Assembly (NCBI RefSeq): GCF_003002815.1 | Contig: NZ_PVTF01000002.1 | Coordinates: 248,001 to 312,000, forward strand | Direction of reading: 5' to 3' | DNA from: Umezawaea tangerina | Lineage (GTDB): Bacteria; Actinomycetota; Actinomycetes; Mycobacteriales; Pseudonocardiaceae | Length of the DNA stretch: 64,000 nucleotides | Part shown: positions 33,778 through 42,759 of the stretch, one piece after another | How positions within the stretch are numbered: the stretch's first letter is position 1 | How the letters are laid out: the number at the start of each line of letters is the position of its first letter | Made by a program: the position numbers and the translations under genes | Notes under the pieces: generated by a model | Seen by the model: the letters and a program-made list of their open reading frames with translations, nothing else | Told to the model about the DNA's origin: nothing | Database searches by the model: none

Positions 33778-34995
33778 ATGTCCGCTCCCGCAGTACCGGT
33801 ACCCACCTGCGACGTGTTCTCCGCGGAGGCCATGGCCGATCCCGTGGCACTGCTGCGCCGAACCCGCACCGAGAGCCCGGTCAGCTGGCTGCCGGGACTC
33901 GACTCCTACCTGTTGACCCGCAACGCCGACGTCGTGGCGGCGTTGCGGGACCCGAAGCTGATCGGCGGCAACCTGACCCAGGGCGTCGACCGGCTCAGCC
34001 CCGACGAGGTCGCCGAGCTGCGGCCGCTGCGCGAGTCGCTCGAACGCTGGATGGGGCACACGGACGAGAACGACCACGTCCGCTTCCAGCAACTGCTCAA
34101 GCGGTACTTCACGCCCGCGATGGTCGACGGCCTGCGGCCGCGCGTGCGGGAGCTGACCACCGAGCTGCTCGACGCCGTCGAGCCGAACGGCCGGATGGAC
34201 GTGGTCACCGACCTCGCGTACCCGTTGCCCGCCAACGTGATCGCCGAGATGCTCGGGATGCCGACCAGCGACCGCGAGCAGCTGCAGGCGTGGTCGCGCG
34301 ACATCACCGCGGTGTTCACCATCGCCGACGTGGACGACCTGCGGGCGGGCCAGCGCAGCGTGCTGGAGATGCAGGAGTACCTGCGACCGATGCTCGCCGA
34401 GCGCCGGACCGAGCCCCGTGACGACCTGCTCAGCATGTTCGCCGCCGCCGAGGCCCGCGGGGTCGTGACGGAGGACGAGGCGGTCGCGAACTGCGTGCTG
34501 CTGCTGTTCGCGGGCCACGAGACCACCGCGGGCCTCATCTCGAACGGCCTGGTGCTGCTGCTGGAGAACCCCGACCAGCTGGCCCTGCTGCGCGAACAGC
34601 CCGACCTCACGCCGACCGCGGTGGAGGAGATGCTGCGCATGGACGGCCCGGCAGGCGTGATCTCCAGGGTGGCGACCGAGGAGGTCGACCTGGCGGGCCA
34701 CCGGTTCCGCGCGGGCGACCGCTTCTACCTCGCCATGAACGCGGGCAACCGCGACCCTGAGGTGTTCCCGGACCCCGATCGCTTCGATGTGACCCGCAAG
34801 CCCAACCGGCACACGGCGTTCGGCATGGGCTCGTTCTACTGCCTCGGCGCCGCGCTGGCGCGGGTCGAGGCGGACGAGTGCTTCCGGCTGCTGCTCGACC
34901 GGCTGCCGAACCTGCGCGCGGCCTACGAGCGGCCGCCGTGGCGCAACGTGGTGCCGCTCAACCACCGCCTGGACACGCTGCCGGTGGAGTTCTGA
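33778..34995 (+). CDS. Cytochrome P450 with atypical heme-binding loop
   Basis: A 405-residue soluble bacterial P450. The I-helix oxygen-activation motif is LLFAGHETTAGL, the K-helix EXXR is EEMLR, and the heme-ligand loop is FGMGSFYCLGAALAR with C355. The usual pattern is FGxGxHxCxG; here the His two residues before the Cys is F353. GGAGG precedes ATG 33778. No ferredoxin or ferredoxin reductase is adjacent, so redox partners come from elsewhere. It converges with an O-methyltransferase across a strong terminator. The substrate is unknown; tailoring or xenobiotic oxidation are both possible. Confidence 0.93.
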   Translation: MSAPAVPVPTCDVFSAEAMADPVALLRRTRTESPVSWLPGLDSYLLTRNADVVAALRDPKLIGGNLTQGVDRLSPDEVAELRPLRESLERWMGHTDENDHVRFQQLLKRYFTPAMVDGLRPRVRELTTELLDAVEPNGRMDVVTDLAYPLPANVIAEMLGMPTSDREQLQAWSRDITAVFTIADVDDLRAGQRSVLEMQEYLRPMLAERRTEPRDDLLSMFAAAEARGVVTEDEAVANCVLLLFAGHETTAGLISNGLVLLLENPDQLALLREQPDLTPTAVEEMLRMDGPAGVISRVATEEVDLAGHRFRAGDRFYLAMNAGNRDPEVFPDPDRFDVTRKPNRHTAFGMGSFYCLGAALARVEADECFRLLLDRLPNLRAAYERPPWRNVVPLNHRLDTLPVEF

Positions 34996-35001
34996 CAGCC
35001 G

Positions 35002-35030
35002 CCCGGCGCCCCGCACACCGGGGCGCCGGG
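35002..35030. terminator. Bidirectional terminator between P450 and O-methyltransferase
   Basis: Perfect 12-bp arms CCCGGCGCCCCG (35002-35013) and CGGGGCGCCGGG (35019-35030) with loop CACAC, filling the 37-bp gap between the two convergent genes. Confidence 0.75.
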
Positions 35031-35032
35031 TG

Positions 35033-36010
35033 TCAGCCCGCGCGGAGCTCCAACGCCGTCCGCCCCTCCGAGACCGGACCCGAGCCCTGGAGCGCGAGCC
35101 CGCACTCCGCGGCCAGCGCGGCCAGCTCGTCGACGGTCCGTTCGCGGCCGTTGAAGCACATCAGCATGAACAGGTCGATCCCCGTGTCGGCGCCCCGCCC
35201 GCGCACCGGCTCGATCACCACCACGGTGGCGTCCGGCGCGGCGGCCTCCCGGCAGCGGGTCAGGATGGCGCGGACGTGGTCGTCGTCCCAGTCGTGCAGG
35301 ATGTCGGACAGGACGTAGGCGTCGGCGCCGGTGGGCAGCGGGTCGAAGAAGCTGCCGGTGACGGTGCCCGCGCGGTCGGCGATCCCGCCCGCGGCGAACC
35401 TGGCGGTGGCGCCGGTGGTCGGGGGCAGGTCCAGGACGCGGCCCCGGACGCCGGGGTGGGCGAGCAGGATCGCGGTGAGCAGGTTGCCGTCGCCGCCGCC
35501 GAGGTCCAGCACGTCGGTGAAGCGGCCCCAGTCGAAGCGCTCGGCGATGTGCGGCACGTGCGCGCGGAACCGCCACTCCATCTGCGCGTCGAACGAGCGG
35601 CGCAGCTCCGGCCGGGCGTCGAGGTCGGCCCAGAAGTCGCGGCCGTAGCGGTGCGGGTAGGCGGGCGCGCCCGTGGTGACGGTTTCGAGCAGGTCGACGA
35701 ACGCCAGGTCCGCGCGCCCACCCGCGCTGGTGATGTCGAGCAGCGGCTTGACGCCCTCCGGGGAGTCCTGCGCCATCTGGGCGCCGAGGTCCGTCGGCCG
35801 GTAGAGGTCGGCCTCCAGGGTGAAGACGCCGACGGCGACGAGGTGGTCGAGCAGGCGGCGCAGCGCGGGCCCGGACGCGCCGGTGTCGGCGGCGAGCCGC
35901 CGCGCGGTCGCGCCCTCGCTGCCGGCGCGTTCTACGAGACCCAGGGTCGCGGCCACCCGGATGGCCATCGGGGTGGCCAGGTCGGCCATGGCGAGGATCG
36001 ACTGTCGCAT
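35033..36010 (-). CDS. SAM-dependent O-methyltransferase
   Basis: A 325-residue class I methyltransferase of the caffeate/hydroxyindole O-methyltransferase type. An N-terminal winged-helix dimerisation domain (residues about 1-110) precedes the SAM motif VLDLGGGDGNLL. The VLSDILHDWDDDHVRAIL segment holds the family His-Asp catalytic region, and VVVIEPVRGRG follows. It is 24 bp downstream of the PucR gene on the same strand, so it may be cotranscribed. No ribosome site is seen. The substrate is unknown; a phenolic or quinone hydroxyl is the family norm. Confidence 0.9.
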   Translation of the reverse strand: MRQSILAMADLATPMAIRVAATLGLVERAGSEGATARRLAADTGASGPALRRLLDHLVAVGVFTLEADLYRPTDLGAQMAQDSPEGVKPLLDITSAGGRADLAFVDLLETVTTGAPAYPHRYGRDFWADLDARPELRRSFDAQMEWRFRAHVPHIAERFDWGRFTDVLDLGGGDGNLLTAILLAHPGVRGRVLDLPPTTGATARFAAGGIADRAGTVTGSFFDPLPTGADAYVLSDILHDWDDDHVRAILTRCREAAAPDATVVVIEPVRGRGADTGIDLFMLMCFNGRERTVDELAALAAECGLALQGSGPVSEGRTALELRAG

Positions 36011-36034
36011 CAGCCGAACGTATCGACGCGGGCC

Positions 36035-37705
36035 TCAGCCGTCGATCGGCGGTTCGAGGGTCGACCCGACGCGGACCACGCGCAGCTGCAGCATCGCGGC
36101 GAAGCGCTGGTCGGGGTCACCCAGGTCGACGCCGCCCACCTCGGCGACCCGGCGCAGCCGGTAGCGGAAGGTGTTCTGGTGCACGAAGACGGACTCGGCG
36201 GCCGCGACGACGTCGCCGAAGGAGTCCAGCCAGGCCCGCAGGGTCTCGACCAGGCAGCCGTGGTGCCTGCGGTCGTAGTCGATCAGCCGCGCCAGCGCCC
36301 CGGTCGGCTCGTCGCCGCGGGCGGCGGCGAGGTCCCGCAGCTCCACGACCAGCGCCTCGCCCTGCAGCTCGTCCAGGCTGCCGATCCGCCGGTGCGCGGG
36401 CCCCTCGCGCAGCACCCGCAGCACGCGGTCGACGCACGAGCGGCTGTGGGCGACACCGGAGAGGCTGAGCGCGACCGGTCCGACGGCGGCGACCGCGGGC
36501 AGCCGGTCGCCGACCCGGTCGAGGAAGTCCTGGAGGGTCCGCTCCGCGCGGCTCCCCGCCTTGTCGGCGGCACCGGTCAGCGGCAGCAGGCCGTAGACGA
36601 CGTCGCCGATCGCCGCGGCCGCCGACCTCGGGTGGATCGCGGCCAGGTGCAGGGCGAACGCGTCGCCGAGCCGCTGCCGGTCGTGCACGACGGCCGCGCT
36701 GTCGGAGTCGTCGCGGTCGCGGTCGTCCAGCGCCACGCCGAGCACCAGCAGCGACCGGCCCGCCAGTCCGAGCCGTTCCAACGCCTCCCCCGCGCCCGCG
36801 CCGCCCTCCAGGGCCGAGCTGAGCAGGTCCGCCCGCACCCGCCGCTGCACGTCGGCGCCCGCGCGGAAGCGGAGCAGGTGCAGCGCCACGAGCTTGGCCG
36901 ACTCGCGCAGGGCCTCGGTGCGCTCGGCGCTGAGCCGACCGGGCACGGCCGCCCAGATCGAGCCGAGCACCTCGTCCCCGGCGCGCACGGCGATGGCGAC
37001 GCGCGGCAGCGTGAAGCCGCCCTTGCCGTCGGGGATAGGCCCGATGGTCACGGGCCGGTCGCCGCGGAAGAGCTCCCGGAAGACCCCGCGCTCGCGGAGG
37101 ATCCGGGAGAGCCGTTCGGGCACCTGGCGGCCCAGGATGGTCTCGACCCGCGACGGGTCGGCCTCGTCCTGGCGGCCGGAGAAGGCCAGTATCCGGGAGT
37201 TGCGGTCCTCGATGGTGATCGGCGCGTCGAGCAGCGACGCGATCGCGTTGGCGACCGCGAACAGGTCGCCCGCGGGCAGGCCGCCCAGTGACTCCGCCTG
37301 GTCCACGCGGACGTCGCCGTCGGCGAGCACGGAGCGCAGCATCTCGCTGAGGTGGCTCCACGGCGCGCCCCGGCTCAGCCCGAGCACGGCCACCCCCGAC
37401 TCGTCGGCCGCGGCGCGCACCTCGTCGGTGAGCGGGACCGGTGCCCGCAGGACGAGCGCGGCGGCGCGCTGGCGCCCGAGCGAGCGCAGCAGCGCGGCGA
37501 CCTGGCCGGGGTCCTCGACCCCGACGCCGAGCACGAGCGCGTGGGGCGAGAGCACGGGCTGGTCGAGCGGGTCGTGGATGACGACGCCGCTGATGTCCCC
37601 CGGCCGGTCGAGGTCGCCGTGCACCAGGTCGAGCAGGGTCGCGCCCAGGTGCTCGACCACCCGGCCCAGACTCCCGCGGGCGTGCGCGGTGCCGGAGTGC
37701 TGCAT
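36035..37705 (-). CDS. PucR-type transcriptional regulator (556 residues)
   Basis: A large PucR/CdaR regulator. The N-terminus carries a PucR-type sensing region (ISGVVIHDPLDQ...), followed by a GAF-like middle (AIASLLDAPITIEDRNSRILAFSG). The C-terminal HTH_30 domain contains FVHQNTFRYRLRRVAEVGGVDL. No ribosome site precedes ATG 37705, but TAACGT at 37717-37712 is a good -10 box, so the mRNA may start at the ATG. A GGATCC-rich inverted repeat lies upstream. It follows the GNAT, S9-S12 and dipeptide transporter genes on the same strand and probably controls them in response to an amino acid or amide. Confidence 0.88.
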   Translation of the reverse strand: MQHSGTAHARGSLGRVVEHLGATLLDLVHGDLDRPGDISGVVIHDPLDQPVLSPHALVLGVGVEDPGQVAALLRSLGRQRAAALVLRAPVPLTDEVRAAADESGVAVLGLSRGAPWSHLSEMLRSVLADGDVRVDQAESLGGLPAGDLFAVANAIASLLDAPITIEDRNSRILAFSGRQDEADPSRVETILGRQVPERLSRILRERGVFRELFRGDRPVTIGPIPDGKGGFTLPRVAIAVRAGDEVLGSIWAAVPGRLSAERTEALRESAKLVALHLLRFRAGADVQRRVRADLLSSALEGGAGAGEALERLGLAGRSLLVLGVALDDRDRDDSDSAAVVHDRQRLGDAFALHLAAIHPRSAAAAIGDVVYGLLPLTGAADKAGSRAERTLQDFLDRVGDRLPAVAAVGPVALSLSGVAHSRSCVDRVLRVLREGPAHRRIGSLDELQGEALVVELRDLAAARGDEPTGALARLIDYDRRHHGCLVETLRAWLDSFGDVVAAAESVFVHQNTFRYRLRRVAEVGGVDLGDPDQRFAAMLQLRVVRVGSTLEPPIDG

Positions 37706-37740
37706 GGATCCACGTTAGGGCGGAGTCGATCAGCCCGCTA

Positions 37741-37784
37741 GTCGGATCCCACCGGATCCCGGCGCGCGGTTCGTGGGATCCGAC
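37741..37784. promoter_or_regulatory. Long inverted repeat with GGATCC cores upstream of PucR
   Basis: Perfect 12-bp arms GTCGGATCCCAC (37741-37752) and GTGGGATCCGAC (37773-37784) are 20 bp apart. Further GGATCC copies are at 37706-37711 and 37754-37759, giving four in 76 bp. It may be a PucR self-operator or the GNAT gene terminator. Confidence 0.55.
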
Positions 37785-37794
37785 GAAGCACCTG

Positions 37795-38676
37795 TCACGG
37801 CTGCCTGCGCACGACGTACCAGCCCGCCCGGTCGAACCCGTCGATCCGGCCGCCGCGCTCGACCAGCCCGGTCAGCGCCTCGCGCACGGCGAGCCGCCAG
37901 CGGCCCGCCAGCACGGGGTCGGCCGACCGCAGCCCCTCGACGTCCGGGGGCACGGCCACCAACGAGGTCTCGCCGTCGAGCACGCCGGGCACCGGACCGC
38001 CGTCCTCGCCCACGCCGACCGCCACCACCGCCCCAGCCGCCAGCTCGTCCGCGGCGACGGTGCCCACGGCGTCGCCGGTGCTGGCCAGGACGACCGCCCG
38101 GTCGCGCAGCGGCCAGCGCACCAGGAGCCGGTCGGAGTCCTGGTCGCCGTTGATGGCGTCGACCATCGGGCCGTAGAAGTTCGTCAGGTACTCCGCGGGC
38201 CGCGCGCCCAGCTTGACCAGGTTGAAGTAGGCGTTGCGCGCCACCAGCGGGTCGAACGTCCAGGCGATCTCGGACAGGCCGCGCTCCAACGCCCACGCCC
38301 GCTGGTGCAGCTTGAGCGCGAACCCGACGCTGCGCCCGGCGGCGGCCCCGGACACCCCCGCGATGTGGCTGTGCAGCGCGTCGCCCGCCGGGGCGTGGAC
38401 GAAGCCCACGCAGGCCCCGACCAGCAGGTCGCCGGAGAACGCGCCCGCCACGTAGTTGCCCGCCTTGGTGAACGCGCGCAGCAGCTCGATCGTCACCGGC
38501 GGGTTCGCGACCCGTCCCCAGATGGTGGCGAACAGGCCCACCACCTGGTTCAGCTCCGCGAGGTGCGCGAGGTCGCGGACCGAGACACCGGCGGCCCGCG
38601 CCGCGACGGCGGCGGTGTGCACGGCCTGGTCCAGCTCCGGCCGCACCGCCGCGTTCATGTCGGTCACGAGGTTCAT
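37795..38676 (-). CDS. GNAT-superfamily acyltransferase (COG3375-like)
   Basis: A 293-residue protein with a GNAT-like core. VGACVGFVHAPAGDALHSHIAGVSGAAAGRSVGFALKLHQRAWAL corresponds to strands 4-5 and the acyl-CoA helix, and WTFDPLVARNAYFNLVKLGA is a strongly conserved block of the COG3375 group. A C-terminal extension (about residues 190-293) ends in FDRAGWYVVRR. In Geobacillus a GNAT of this group N-succinylates D-amino acids before racemisation (from memory). That makes an amino-acid acyl-transfer role attractive next to peptide uptake and hydrolase genes, but it is inference. It lies between the S9-S12 fusion (40-bp gap) and PucR. Confidence 0.75.
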   Translation of the reverse strand: MNLVTDMNAAVRPELDQAVHTAAVAARAAGVSVRDLAHLAELNQVVGLFATIWGRVANPPVTIELLRAFTKAGNYVAGAFSGDLLVGACVGFVHAPAGDALHSHIAGVSGAAAGRSVGFALKLHQRAWALERGLSEIAWTFDPLVARNAYFNLVKLGARPAEYLTNFYGPMVDAINGDQDSDRLLVRWPLRDRAVVLASTGDAVGTVAADELAAGAVVAVGVGEDGGPVPGVLDGETSLVAVPPDVEGLRSADPVLAGRWRLAVREALTGLVERGGRIDGFDRAGWYVVRRQP

Positions 38677-38716
38677 CGCTCCTCAGTTCGTCGAAGTGGT
38701 GGTCGGGGCACCGGTG

Positions 38717-41700
38717 TCAGGACACCCGCGGTGTCGCCCGCACCCCGAAGTGCACGTACCGCTCGCCGGTCGGCAGCTCGTAGAAGGTGACCGGCGCCCA
38801 CGTCTCGGCCTCCGGCGGCTTGACCGCGAACAGCGCCGGGCCGACCGGGACCAGCGGGTGCTCCTCGACCGGGTCGGGCAGCAGGGCCGCGATCGGGCCG
38901 GTGACCGTGGTCCGCAGCCGCGGGCCGTCGGGGCCGTTCTCGACGTCCATCCGCACGGCGGCCCGCTCGTAGACCCCGACGAACGGGGTCGCGTCGACCT
39001 CCACCGGCTCCTCCGGCGGCGCGAACGGCCGGGGCACCGCGACGTCGGCGACCTCGGCGAAGATCTCGCGGTAGAGGTCCTCGTACAGGTCGCGGGTGTG
39101 GCCGCCGTTGGTCAGCAGCACCACGGCCAGGCCCTGCTCGGGCAGCACCCGCAGGAACGCCGCCTGGCCGAGCGTGTTGCCGTCGTGGCCGAACAGCCGC
39201 TGGCCGTCCCAGCCGAACCGGATCCAGCCGAGTCCCCACGAGTCGCCGAGCGACAGCTTGTCCGGCAGGTCGGCCTGGTGCGACGTCATCGCCGCGACGC
39301 TCTGGGCGCTCAGCACCTCGGTGCCGTCGGCCGCGACGCCACCGAGCAGGTGCATGCGCGCGAACGCGAGCACGTCGGCGACGGTGGAGGTGACCAGCCC
39401 GGCCGGTCCGATCGAGCGGGGCAGCCCCCACGCCGGTGCCGGGACCGGTTCGCCGTCGCGCTCGTCGTGGCCGACCGCGGCGGCGAACAGCAGCGCCTCC
39501 TCGGGGAGCGTCACGGTGTGCGCGAGCCCGAGCGGCGTGAACAGCCGCTCGCGCATGGCCTGGTCCCAGGTCTGCCCGGTGACCTTCTCGACCACCCGGC
39601 CCAGCAGCGCGTAGCCGGAGTTGCAGTAGGACCAGGTCGCGCCCACCGGGTGGTTCTGCCCGGCCTCGCCGAGCACGTCGACGTAGCGCTCCAGGCAGTC
39701 GTCGCCGCGGCCGGTGTCGGTGAACACGTCGCCGTCGATGCCGCTGGTGTGGTTGAGCAGGTGCCGGAGGGTGACCGACTTCGTGATCTCCGCGTCGGCG
39801 AGCCGCAGCTCCGGCAGCACGTCGACGACCGGCGTGTCGAGGTCGAGCTTCCCCTCGTCGACCAGCGCCATCACGACGGTCGCCGTCCACACCTTGGTGA
39901 TCGAGCCGATCTGGAACAGCGAGTCGGTGCCGACCGGGGCGCCGGTGCGGACGTTCAGCACGCCGTGCGCGGCCTCGACCAGCTCGTCGTCGGACTCCCC
40001 CGAGCCGAGCCGCAGGATGCCGAGCTGCGCGCCGGGCACCCGGTGCCGCTCGGCGAGCCGGGCCAGCCGGCGCCGCCAGTGCGCGGCGTCGATCCGGGCC
40101 CGTCCGCCGCGCTCGGTGTGGCGCTCCAGCCAGTCGAGCACCCGGTGGTTGAAGTCGAGCCGCTGCGACGGCGGGCCGAGCAGGATGAACGCGTGCGAGG
40201 CGTCCGGGTAGACGACCAGCCGGGTCGGGACGCCCTGCTCGCGCAGCGCGGTGTGCCACTGCTGGGCCTGGCCGAGCGGGCACGTCAGGTCGTCCGCGCC
40301 GTGCAGCAGGAGGGTCGGCGTGCGGACGTCGGCGACGCGGGTGAGCGGTGACATGGCGGCGTAGCGCTCCGGCTGCTGCCACGGCGTGCCCTCGAGCTCG
40401 TAGGCGCTGAGGAAGTGGCTGTCGTCGCTGGAGCCGCCCATGCTCACCAGGTCGCTGACCGTGCCGCCCGCCACGGCCGCGGCGAACCGGTCGTCGTGGC
40501 CGGTCAGCCAGCACGTCATGAACCCGCCGTAGCTGTACCCGGCGACCGCGAGCCGCTCCGGGTCGGCGAACCCGTCGGCGACCAGCCGGTCCAGCGGCTC
40601 CAGGAAGTCGGCGGCGTCCGCGACACCCCACGCGCCGCGGACGCCGTCGTAGAAGGCCTCCCCGTACCCGTCGCTGCCGCGCGGGTTGACCAGCAGCACG
40701 GCCCAGCCGCGGGCGACCAGCTCCTGGTGGTAGAGGTGGATCTCGTCGGCCGCGCCGTTCCACGCGTTGTGCGGGCCGCCGTGCACGTCGAGCAGGACCG
40801 GGCGGGGGCCGCGGCGGGCGGGGTCGTGTATGAGCCACGCCTGCACCTCGGTGCCGTCGGAGATGGTGAACCACCGCTCCTCGCGGGGGTAGGTGTCCAC
40901 TCCGGACAGCGCGGCACCGTGGTCGGTGAGCACCCTCTCCGCGCCGGTCCCCAGGTCGACGACCGCGATCTCGCCGAACGAGGTGGGCGTGGTGAGCGCG
41001 ACCGCGCCGAGGGTGCCTGCCACCGACAGCCCGGACACGACCCGGCCCGCGCCGTCGAGGACCGGGCGGGCGTCGGTGCCGTCGGCGGCGACCGACCAGA
41101 GGTGCGTGCAGCCGTGGTCGCGCAGGCAGAACCAGACCCGGCCGCCGTGCTCGTGCGGCAGGCCGCCGGGGTACGCCGTGGCTCCCGGCATCACGTTGCG
41201 GTCCACCGCGGCCGACAGGTCGGTGACCTCACCGCCGACCACGGCGACGCGGTGGAGGTGGGCGTGGGCGACCGGGTCGCCCGCCCAGCCGACCACGAGC
41301 AGCGCGGACCCGTCCTCCACCCAGCCGACCGTGGACGCCACCCCGTCGGCGAAGGCGAGCACCTTCGGCCGGGCGTGCGGATCGTCGACCTCCAGGAGGT
41401 GCACCGGGACGCGGTGGCGCAGGTCGCTGTCGGGTCCGGACGGCCGGGTGAACGCCAGCGTCGTGCCGTCCGGCGACCAGGCCGGGGCGCCCGCGCCGTG
41501 CGGCCCGTCGGTGAGCTGCCGGAGCTCGCGGCTGCCGGGGTCGAGGACGTGCACCTGCGTGCGGACCTGCCCGAACATACCGAGGGAGTCGGTCTGGTAG
41601 TCGATGCCGTCGGAGACCATCGGCCCCTTCGCGCCACCGGTCGGGTCGACCGGCGCGGTGAACGCGAGCCTGCGCCCGTCCGGGCTCCAGCGCGGCGCAC

Positions 41701-42016
41701 CCGCCCCGAGCGGCAGGTCCGTCACCTGCTCGGGCTCGCCGCCCGGCACGCCGACGACGGCGACCTGGCCGTCGCGGAGGAAGGCGAGCCGGGTGCCGTC
41801 CGGGGACCAGGCGGGCGCCGCGTCGGCCGGACCGGAGGTCAGCCTGCGGGGCGCGTCGCCGTCGGTGCCGACCAGCCACAGCTCGTCGGTGTAGCGGTCC
41901 CCTTCGACGTCCGGGGTCCGCAGGGCGTAGGCGATCCGGCTCCCGTCGGGCGACAGCGCGGGCTGCGAGGGGACCACGAGGTCGGTGAGGTCCTCGACGC
42001 GCATCCGACGGGTCAT
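38717..42016 (-). CDS. S9 prolyl-oligopeptidase-family peptidase fused to S12 beta-lactamase-family serine hydrolase
   Basis: A 1099-residue two-enzyme fusion in one uninterrupted frame. Residues about 1-400 form a beta-propeller with four PD40 repeats (ALSPDGSRIAY, AWSPDGTRLAF and variants). Residues about 400-640 are the S9 alpha/beta-hydrolase domain with S495 (GYSYGG), D576 (HGADD) and H608 (DASHAF). After a short charged linker, residues about 645-1099 form a complete S12 domain with S705/K708 (SITK), Y797 (YCN) and H944 (HDG). Both active sites look intact. There is no signal peptide, so it acts in the cytoplasm. AAGGAG precedes ATG 42016, which overlaps the transporter ATPase stop. S9 enzymes cut small peptides; S12 members include D-aminopeptidases, DD-peptidases and esterases. 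Confidence 0.9.
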   Translation of the reverse strand: MTRRMRVEDLTDLVVPSQPALSPDGSRIAYALRTPDVEGDRYTDELWLVGTDGDAPRRLTSGPADAAPAWSPDGTRLAFLRDGQVAVVGVPGGEPEQVTDLPLGAGAPRWSPDGRRLAFTAPVDPTGGAKGPMVSDGIDYQTDSLGMFGQVRTQVHVLDPGSRELRQLTDGPHGAGAPAWSPDGTTLAFTRPSGPDSDLRHRVPVHLLEVDDPHARPKVLAFADGVASTVGWVEDGSALLVVGWAGDPVAHAHLHRVAVVGGEVTDLSAAVDRNVMPGATAYPGGLPHEHGGRVWFCLRDHGCTHLWSVAADGTDARPVLDGAGRVVSGLSVAGTLGAVALTTPTSFGEIAVVDLGTGAERVLTDHGAALSGVDTYPREERWFTISDGTEVQAWLIHDPARRGPRPVLLDVHGGPHNAWNGAADEIHLYHQELVARGWAVLLVNPRGSDGYGEAFYDGVRGAWGVADAADFLEPLDRLVADGFADPERLAVAGYSYGGFMTCWLTGHDDRFAAAVAGGTVSDLVSMGGSSDDSHFLSAYELEGTPWQQPERYAAMSPLTRVADVRTPTLLLHGADDLTCPLGQAQQWHTALREQGVPTRLVVYPDASHAFILLGPPSQRLDFNHRVLDWLERHTERGGRARIDAAHWRRRLARLAERHRVPGAQLGILRLGSGESDDELVEAAHGVLNVRTGAPVGTDSLFQIGSITKVWTATVVMALVDEGKLDLDTPVVDVLPELRLADAEITKSVTLRHLLNHTSGIDGDVFTDTGRGDDCLERYVDVLGEAGQNHPVGATWSYCNSGYALLGRVVEKVTGQTWDQAMRERLFTPLGLAHTVTLPEEALLFAAAVGHDERDGEPVPAPAWGLPRSIGPAGLVTSTVADVLAFARMHLLGGVAADGTEVLSAQSVAAMTSHQADLPDKLSLGDSWGLGWIRFGWDGQRLFGHDGNTLGQAAFLRVLPEQGLAVVLLTNGGHTRDLYEDLYREIFAEVADVAVPRPFAPPEEPVEVDATPFVGVYERAAVRMDVENGPDGPRLRTTVTGPIAALLPDPVEEHPLVPVGPALFAVKPPEAETWAPVTFYELPTGERYVHFGVRATPRVS

Positions 42017-42759
42017 CGCTGGCTCCTTGGCGTGGATCGTCCTGGCACGGCGGCGAGCAGCTCGCGGGTGTAGTCGTGGGCGGGCTCGGTGAGCACCCGC
42101 TCGGCGGGTCCCTGCTCGACGATCCGGCCGTCGCGCATCACGGCGACGTGCGAGGCGACGTAGCGGACCACCGCGAGGTTGTGGGAGATGAACAGGATCG
42201 TGAGGCCGAGGTCGCGCTGGAGCTCGCGGACCAGGTTGAGCACCGCGCCCTGGACCGAGACGTCCAGCGCGGAGGTGATCTCGTCGGCGATGACCACCCG
42301 CGGGCGGGCGGCCAGGGCGCGCGCGAACGCGACCCGCTGCCGCTGCCCGCCGGAGAGCCGCGACGGGACGTTGCCCGCGCACGCCGGGTCGAGGTGCACC
42401 AGCTCCAGCAGCCGCTCGACCTCCGCCCGCCGTTCGGCGCGGGTACCGCCCGGCGGCATCGCCTCGGTCACGCTCTCGCCGACGGTCATCCGCGGGTCGA
42501 GCGAGGAGTACGGGTCCTGGAACACCATCTGCAACGGGCGCGGCCTGCCGCGGGTCGGCACCGGCGCGCCGCCGAGGGTGATCCGGCCGCCGCTCAACGG
42601 GGCCAGGCCGACGGCGGCCCGCGCGAGCGTGGACTTGCCGGAGCCGGACTCGCCGACGAGGCCGACCACCTCCCCCTCCGGCACGGTCAGGCTCACCCCG
42701 TCCACGGCGGTGGCCTTGCCGTAGCGGACCGTCACGTCGTCGAACCGCAGCTCGCTCAC
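42013..42759 (-). CDS. Peptide ABC transporter ATP-binding protein (DppF-like)
   Basis: A 248-residue ATPase of the oligopeptide/dipeptide importer group. Walker A is GESGSGKST, the Q-loop VFQDPYSSLDPRMTV, the signature LSGGQRQR, Walker B VVIADEIT and the H-loop FISHNL. It lacks the long C-terminal oligopeptide extension of DppD. The GTG start at 42759 overlaps the preceding stop, and its own stop overlaps the S9-S12 start. It pairs with the ATPase half of the fused permease-ATPase. Confidence 0.92.
   Translation of the reverse strand: MSELRFDDVTVRYGKATAVDGVSLTVPEGEVVGLVGESGSGKSTLARAAVGLAPLSGGRITLGGAPVPTRGRPRPLQMVFQDPYSSLDPRMTVGESVTEAMPPGGTRAERRAEVERLLELVHLDPACAGNVPSRLSGGQRQRVAFARALAARPRVVIADEITSALDVSVQGAVLNLVRELQRDLGLTILFISHNLAVVRYVASHVAVMRDGRIVEQGPAERVLTEPAHDYTRELLAAVPGRSTPRSQR

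Noticed and set aside
33778-36010. P450 plus O-methyltransferase as part of an antibiotic gene cluster
   Set aside because: The two genes converge across a terminator, and no polyketide, peptide, terpene or RiPP core enzyme lies nearby.
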